A DNA stretch of 17,493 nucleotides. It comes from an uncultured Eubacteriales bacterium (GTDB lineage Bacteria > Bacillota > Clostridia > Oscillospirales > Acutalibacteraceae). This document shows positions 14,902 to 17,493 of the stretch, in pieces; within the stretch, counting starts at the first letter, position 1, and every line of letters begins with the position of its first letter. Both the position numbers and the translations under genes were made by a program. The notes under the pieces were generated by a model, which had not been told where the DNA came from, made no database searches, and saw only the letters and a program-made list of their open reading frames with translations. Where the stretch lies: contig CAQBRY010000002.1 of NCBI GenBank assembly GCA_948762645.1, forward strand, positions 1 to 17,493. Direction: 5' to 3'.

Positions 14902-16549
14902 GGGCGTAGTTAAAGGAATATCGTTTGGAAAACTTTCTATAAAAAATAGTATTAGTAGTATTGATTGTAATTTAAAGTGCAAGATAAATGATACTCAGTT
15001 AGAAATTTTAAGATATGAAAATGGAAAAAAGGCTGCTATAGAACATTTAAAAGAATTATACAATAAAGTTTGCAGTGAAGTTGATAAAGAAAGCGCTATG
15101 ATATTTGAAGTTCATCAAATGATGATTGAGGATGAAACTTATTGCAGCTCTATATTTGACTTAATTAAAAATGAGAAAGTAAATAGCGAATATGCTGTAT
15201 CGTGTGTTTCGAAAAAGATGATAGATAAACTTTCTAAAGTTGACGATGAATATATTAGAGAAAGAATTGCGGATATTAAGGATGTTTCTTCTCTTTTAAT
15301 AGACTGCATTTGCGGAAATGTCAGCAGAGATTGTGAAATAAATAGAAAATGTATTCTTGGTGCAAATGATTTTACCCCCAGTCAGACTGCTGAGATGAAT
15401 AGTGAAACGACAAAAGGTCTTTTAATGATGAACGGGACTGTAAATTCTCATGCCTGTATTCTGGCCAAAGCTATGAATATTCCTTGTGTTGTTGGCCTTG
15501 GTGATCAGCTTAAAGAAGAATATGACGGCAAAGATATAATTTTAGACGGTTTTTCAGGTACAATCTATATTGAGCCGGATGTTACAACTATTAAAAGACT
15601 TAAAAAGAAACTTAAAATGTGCCAAAAACATTATGAGCTTTTAAATAATTTAAAGGGCAAAGAAAATATTACCTTAGATGGTAAAAAAATAAAATTATAT
15701 GCGAATATTGGATCTATATCTGACCTTAATATTGTCAAAGGAAATGATGCGGGGGGGATAGGTCTATTTAGAAGTGAATTTTTATATTTAAGAAGAAAAA
15801 ATTATCCTTCTGAGGAAGAGCAGTTTAAGGTATATAAAAAAGTTTTGGAGGAAATGAAGGATAAAGAAGTTGTAATTAGAACTTTAGATATAGGGGCTGA
15901 TAAGAAAGTAGATTATTTTGACTTGCCAAGAGAAGATAATCCTGCAATGGGGTATAGAGCAATTAGAATATGTCTTGACAGACCTCAAATATTTAAGCAG
16001 CAGTTAAGAGCTATATTTAGAGCTTCTACATTTGGTAAAGTGTCCATTATGTTTCCTATGATTATATCTTTGCAGGAACTTAAAAATGCTAAAAAAATTG
16101 TTAAAGAAGTAAAACATGAGCTCAAAGAAAGTGGAATTCCTTTTGATAAAAATGTTAAAGTTGGAGTAATGATTGAAACTCCTGCAGCTGTATTTATTAG
16201 CGATGAACTTGCAAAAGAGGCCGATTTCTTTAGTATTGGTACTAATGATTTGACGCAATATTCTTTGGCTATAGACAGACAAAATAATAAAGTCAGCGGT
16301 ATGTATGATCCTTATCATAAGGCGATACTTCGTATGATAAAGATAGTTGCAGATAATGCTCATAAGCACGGAATTTGGGTAGGCATTTGCGGTGAATTGG
16401 CCGCAGATGAAAATTTAACAGAACTATTTTTGTCTTTAGGTATAGACGAACTTTCTATGTCAGCACCTTTTATCTTGGGAATAAGGAAAAAAATTAGAGA
16501 GACCAATGTTGATGAAGTAAGAGACGAAATAATTAAAAAATTTTTATAA
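14882..16549 (+). CDS. ptsI: Phosphoenolpyruvate-protein phosphotransferase (enzyme I)
   Basis: This takes phosphate from PEP and gives it to HPr. With the start placed at the ATG of 14882, the phospho-histidine is His190 (NSHACILAKAMNIPCVVG) and the catalytic Cys503 is in CGELAAD. These match the usual positions 189 and 502 and support this start. An in-frame ATG at 14852 is upstream of the GGAG site at 14867-14870 and is unlikely. The PEP-binding region is intact: GIGLFRSEFLY, RTLDIGADK, NPAMGYRAIRI, GVMIETPAA, and FFSIGTNDLTQY. The loop before the histidine reads NGTVNSH rather than the usual GGxTSH. The start overlaps ptsH by 20 bases, suggesting translational coupling. At 555 aa it is slightly short but complete. 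Confidence 0.95.
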   Translation: MTVLKGKGVVKGISFGKLSIKNSISSIDCNLKCKINDTQLEILRYENGKKAAIEHLKELYNKVCSEVDKESAMIFEVHQMMIEDETYCSSIFDLIKNEKVNSEYAVSCVSKKMIDKLSKVDDEYIRERIADIKDVSSLLIDCICGNVSRDCEINRKCILGANDFTPSQTAEMNSETTKGLLMMNGTVNSHACILAKAMNIPCVVGLGDQLKEEYDGKDIILDGFSGTIYIEPDVTTIKRLKKKLKMCQKHYELLNNLKGKENITLDGKKIKLYANIGSISDLNIVKGNDAGGIGLFRSEFLYLRRKNYPSEEEQFKVYKKVLEEMKDKEVVIRTLDIGADKKVDYFDLPREDNPAMGYRAIRICLDRPQIFKQQLRAIFRASTFGKVSIMFPMIISLQELKNAKKIVKEVKHELKESGIPFDKNVKVGVMIETPAAVFISDELAKEADFFSIGTNDLTQYSLAIDRQNNKVSGMYDPYHKAILRMIKIVADNAHKHGIWVGICGELAADENLTELFLSLGIDELSMSAPFILGIRKKIRETNVDEVRDEIIKKFL

Positions 16550-16597
16550 TTATAGATTGTAGATTGATTTACTTTAATATTGTAGGAGGGTTAATTA

Positions 16598-17077
16598 ATG
16601 TTTGATTTCCTTTTCAAGTCCAAAGACAAAGAAATATTAGCTACTCAAAACGGTAAAGCGGTACCTCTCTCGGAAGTGCCTGACGAAGCATTTTCCCAAA
16701 AGTTACTGGGGGATGGTATTGCTATTATTCCAAGCGGTGGAGATATTTTTTCACCCGTAACCGGAGTTATAGCAAACGTCTTTGACACCCTTCATGCGTA
16801 TGCCATACGCTCGGAAGATGGTATTGGAATATTAGTTCATATTGGAATAGATACTGTAGATCTTAAAGGGGAGGGATTTGAAACATTTGTTAAAAAAGAT
16901 CAGAAGGTTAAAGCAGGAGATCTTATTGGAAGAGCTAATTTGGAGTTTATTCAAGATAAAGGATTTCCGATTTATACCCCTATAGTTATTACCAATGCAG
17001 ATAAACTCAAGAATATTTCTTATAATTTAGGCGATGTTAAAGCTGGTAAAAGTGTGATTATGTCTTATAAAGTTTAA
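16598..17077 (+). CDS. crr: PTS glucose-family EIIA protein
   Basis: This is a single-domain EIIA of the glucose family that accepts phosphate from HPr and passes it to EIIB. The barrel-fold signature is clear: SPVTGVIA at about 48-55, the accessory His66 (TLHAYAI) and the phosphorylated His81 (VHIGIDTVDLKG). The family's VKAGDLIG and PIVITN segments follow. At 159 aa it matches stand-alone EIIA proteins. The ATG follows AGGAGGG. It lies 48 bases after ptsI and 38 bases before the EIIC gene, inside one operon. Whether it serves only glucose cannot be told, since N-acetylglucosamine permeases use the same EIIA family. Confidence 0.94.
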   Translation: MFDFLFKSKDKEILATQNGKAVPLSEVPDEAFSQKLLGDGIAIIPSGGDIFSPVTGVIANVFDTLHAYAIRSEDGIGILVHIGIDTVDLKGEGFETFVKKDQKVKAGDLIGRANLEFIQDKGFPIYTPIVITNADKLKNISYNLGDVKAGKSVIMSYKV

Positions 17078-17115
17078 AATTATATATTAGATTATTTTGA
17101 AAGATGGTGTAGTTT

Positions 17116-17493
17116 GTGAAAAGTTCAGGTGCTTTTAGTGTTCTTCAGCGTATTGGCAGGTCCTTTATGCTTCCTATTGCACTTCTTCCGATAGCAGGAT
17201 TATTATTGGGAATCGGAGCTTCTTTTTCTAATCCTCAAATGATAGCTTCATATAATTTGACATGGCTTTTGGGCGAGGGTACTTTCCTTCATTTTATACT
17301 TACTGTTATGAAAGGTTCCGGAAATATTGTATTTGCTAATCTGCCTATTATATTTGCTATGGGAGTAGCTCTTGGTATGGCGGAAAAAGAAAAAGCTACC
17401 GCTACTTTATCTTCAGGTATTGCATTTCTAGTTATGCATCAGACAATTTCTTCCCTTTTAAATTTAACAGGTAAATTAGAGTCCGGTATTATG
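17116..17493 (+). CDS. ptsG: PTS glucose-family EIIC (EIICB) component, partial at right edge
   Basis: This is the membrane channel of the PTS permease. The visible 126 residues begin with the amphipathic VLQRIGRSFMLPIALLPIAG and continue with FANLPIIFAMGVALGMAEKE and AFLVMHQTIS, all typical of glucose/N-acetylglucosamine EIIC domains. The start is GTG at 17116 with only a weak GATGG site 9 bases upstream, so translation may depend on coupling. It is cut by the window edge, so an attached EIIB domain cannot be checked. Glucose is the likeliest substrate, and a glucosamine-type sugar is the main alternative. Confidence 0.88.
   Translation, partial: MKSSGAFSVLQRIGRSFMLPIALLPIAGLLLGIGASFSNPQMIASYNLTWLLGEGTFLHFILTVMKGSGNIVFANLPIIFAMGVALGMAEKEKATATLSSGIAFLVMHQTISSLLNLTGKLESGIM

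Noticed and set aside
1..17493. CRISPR arrays, riboswitches or long direct repeats
   Set aside because: I saw no regularly spaced repeats and no recognisable riboswitch or T-box core in the leaders. Only short inverted repeats are present.

Overview
This is a very AT-rich window from a low-GC Gram-positive bacterium, most likely Clostridia. The evidence is the set of strong AGGAGG-type ribosome binding sites, consensus sigma-A promoters, an HPr with the regulatory Ser46 site, a CIRCE-like operator in front of hsp20, and an RlmD-type methyltransferase with the C-terminal tail I associate with clostridial homologues. Housekeeping genes are intact, but nearly every accessory gene is broken by in-frame stops, frameshifts, deletions or an inversion. 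That pattern suggests a host-restricted or otherwise reducing genome. A gut symbiont or endosymbiont is possible, but this is inference only.

Layout. Positions 1-1640 (minus strand) hold a decayed phage head (MuF-like) gene and a Fic gene that has lost its catalytic core. Positions 1950-2390 hold a perfect-consensus promoter, a tRNA-like T-arm fragment, tRNA-Glu(CUC) and tRNA-Ser(CGA). Positions 2624-3711 hold a superoxide dismutase and a convergent hsp20 that share a perfect 14-bp bidirectional terminator. Positions 3939-4637 hold a scrambled membrane-anchored protein gene whose middle is inverted between 6-bp inverted repeats. Positions 4760-9332 hold a calcium-type P-type ATPase and a GTP-dependent PEP carboxykinase. 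Positions 9337-9882 hold a bacteriocin-like peptide gene with a Nif11/double-glycine leader, a consensus promoter and terminator, and an in-frame stop in the leader. Positions 9892-11502 hold the rRNA methyltransferase and its cut-off tail. Positions 11540-13308 are a graveyard of a large NTPase/nuclease-like gene and a RhuM family gene. Positions 13352-14344 (minus) hold an intact 330-residue protein of unknown function. Positions 14523-17493 hold the glucose phosphotransferase operon ptsH-ptsI-crr-ptsG, which runs off the right edge.

The intact genes fit together as a sugar-fermenting core. The PTS operon encodes the whole relay from PEP through EI, HPr and EIIA to the membrane EIIC, and PEP carboxykinase links the PEP and oxaloacetate pools. 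The dismutase, Hsp20 and cation pump are stress and ion homeostasis functions. The most notable features are the repeated in-frame stops in genes whose downstream reading frame is still recognisable, the reconstructable 138-bp inversion, and the intact unknown gene standing beside decayed ones.
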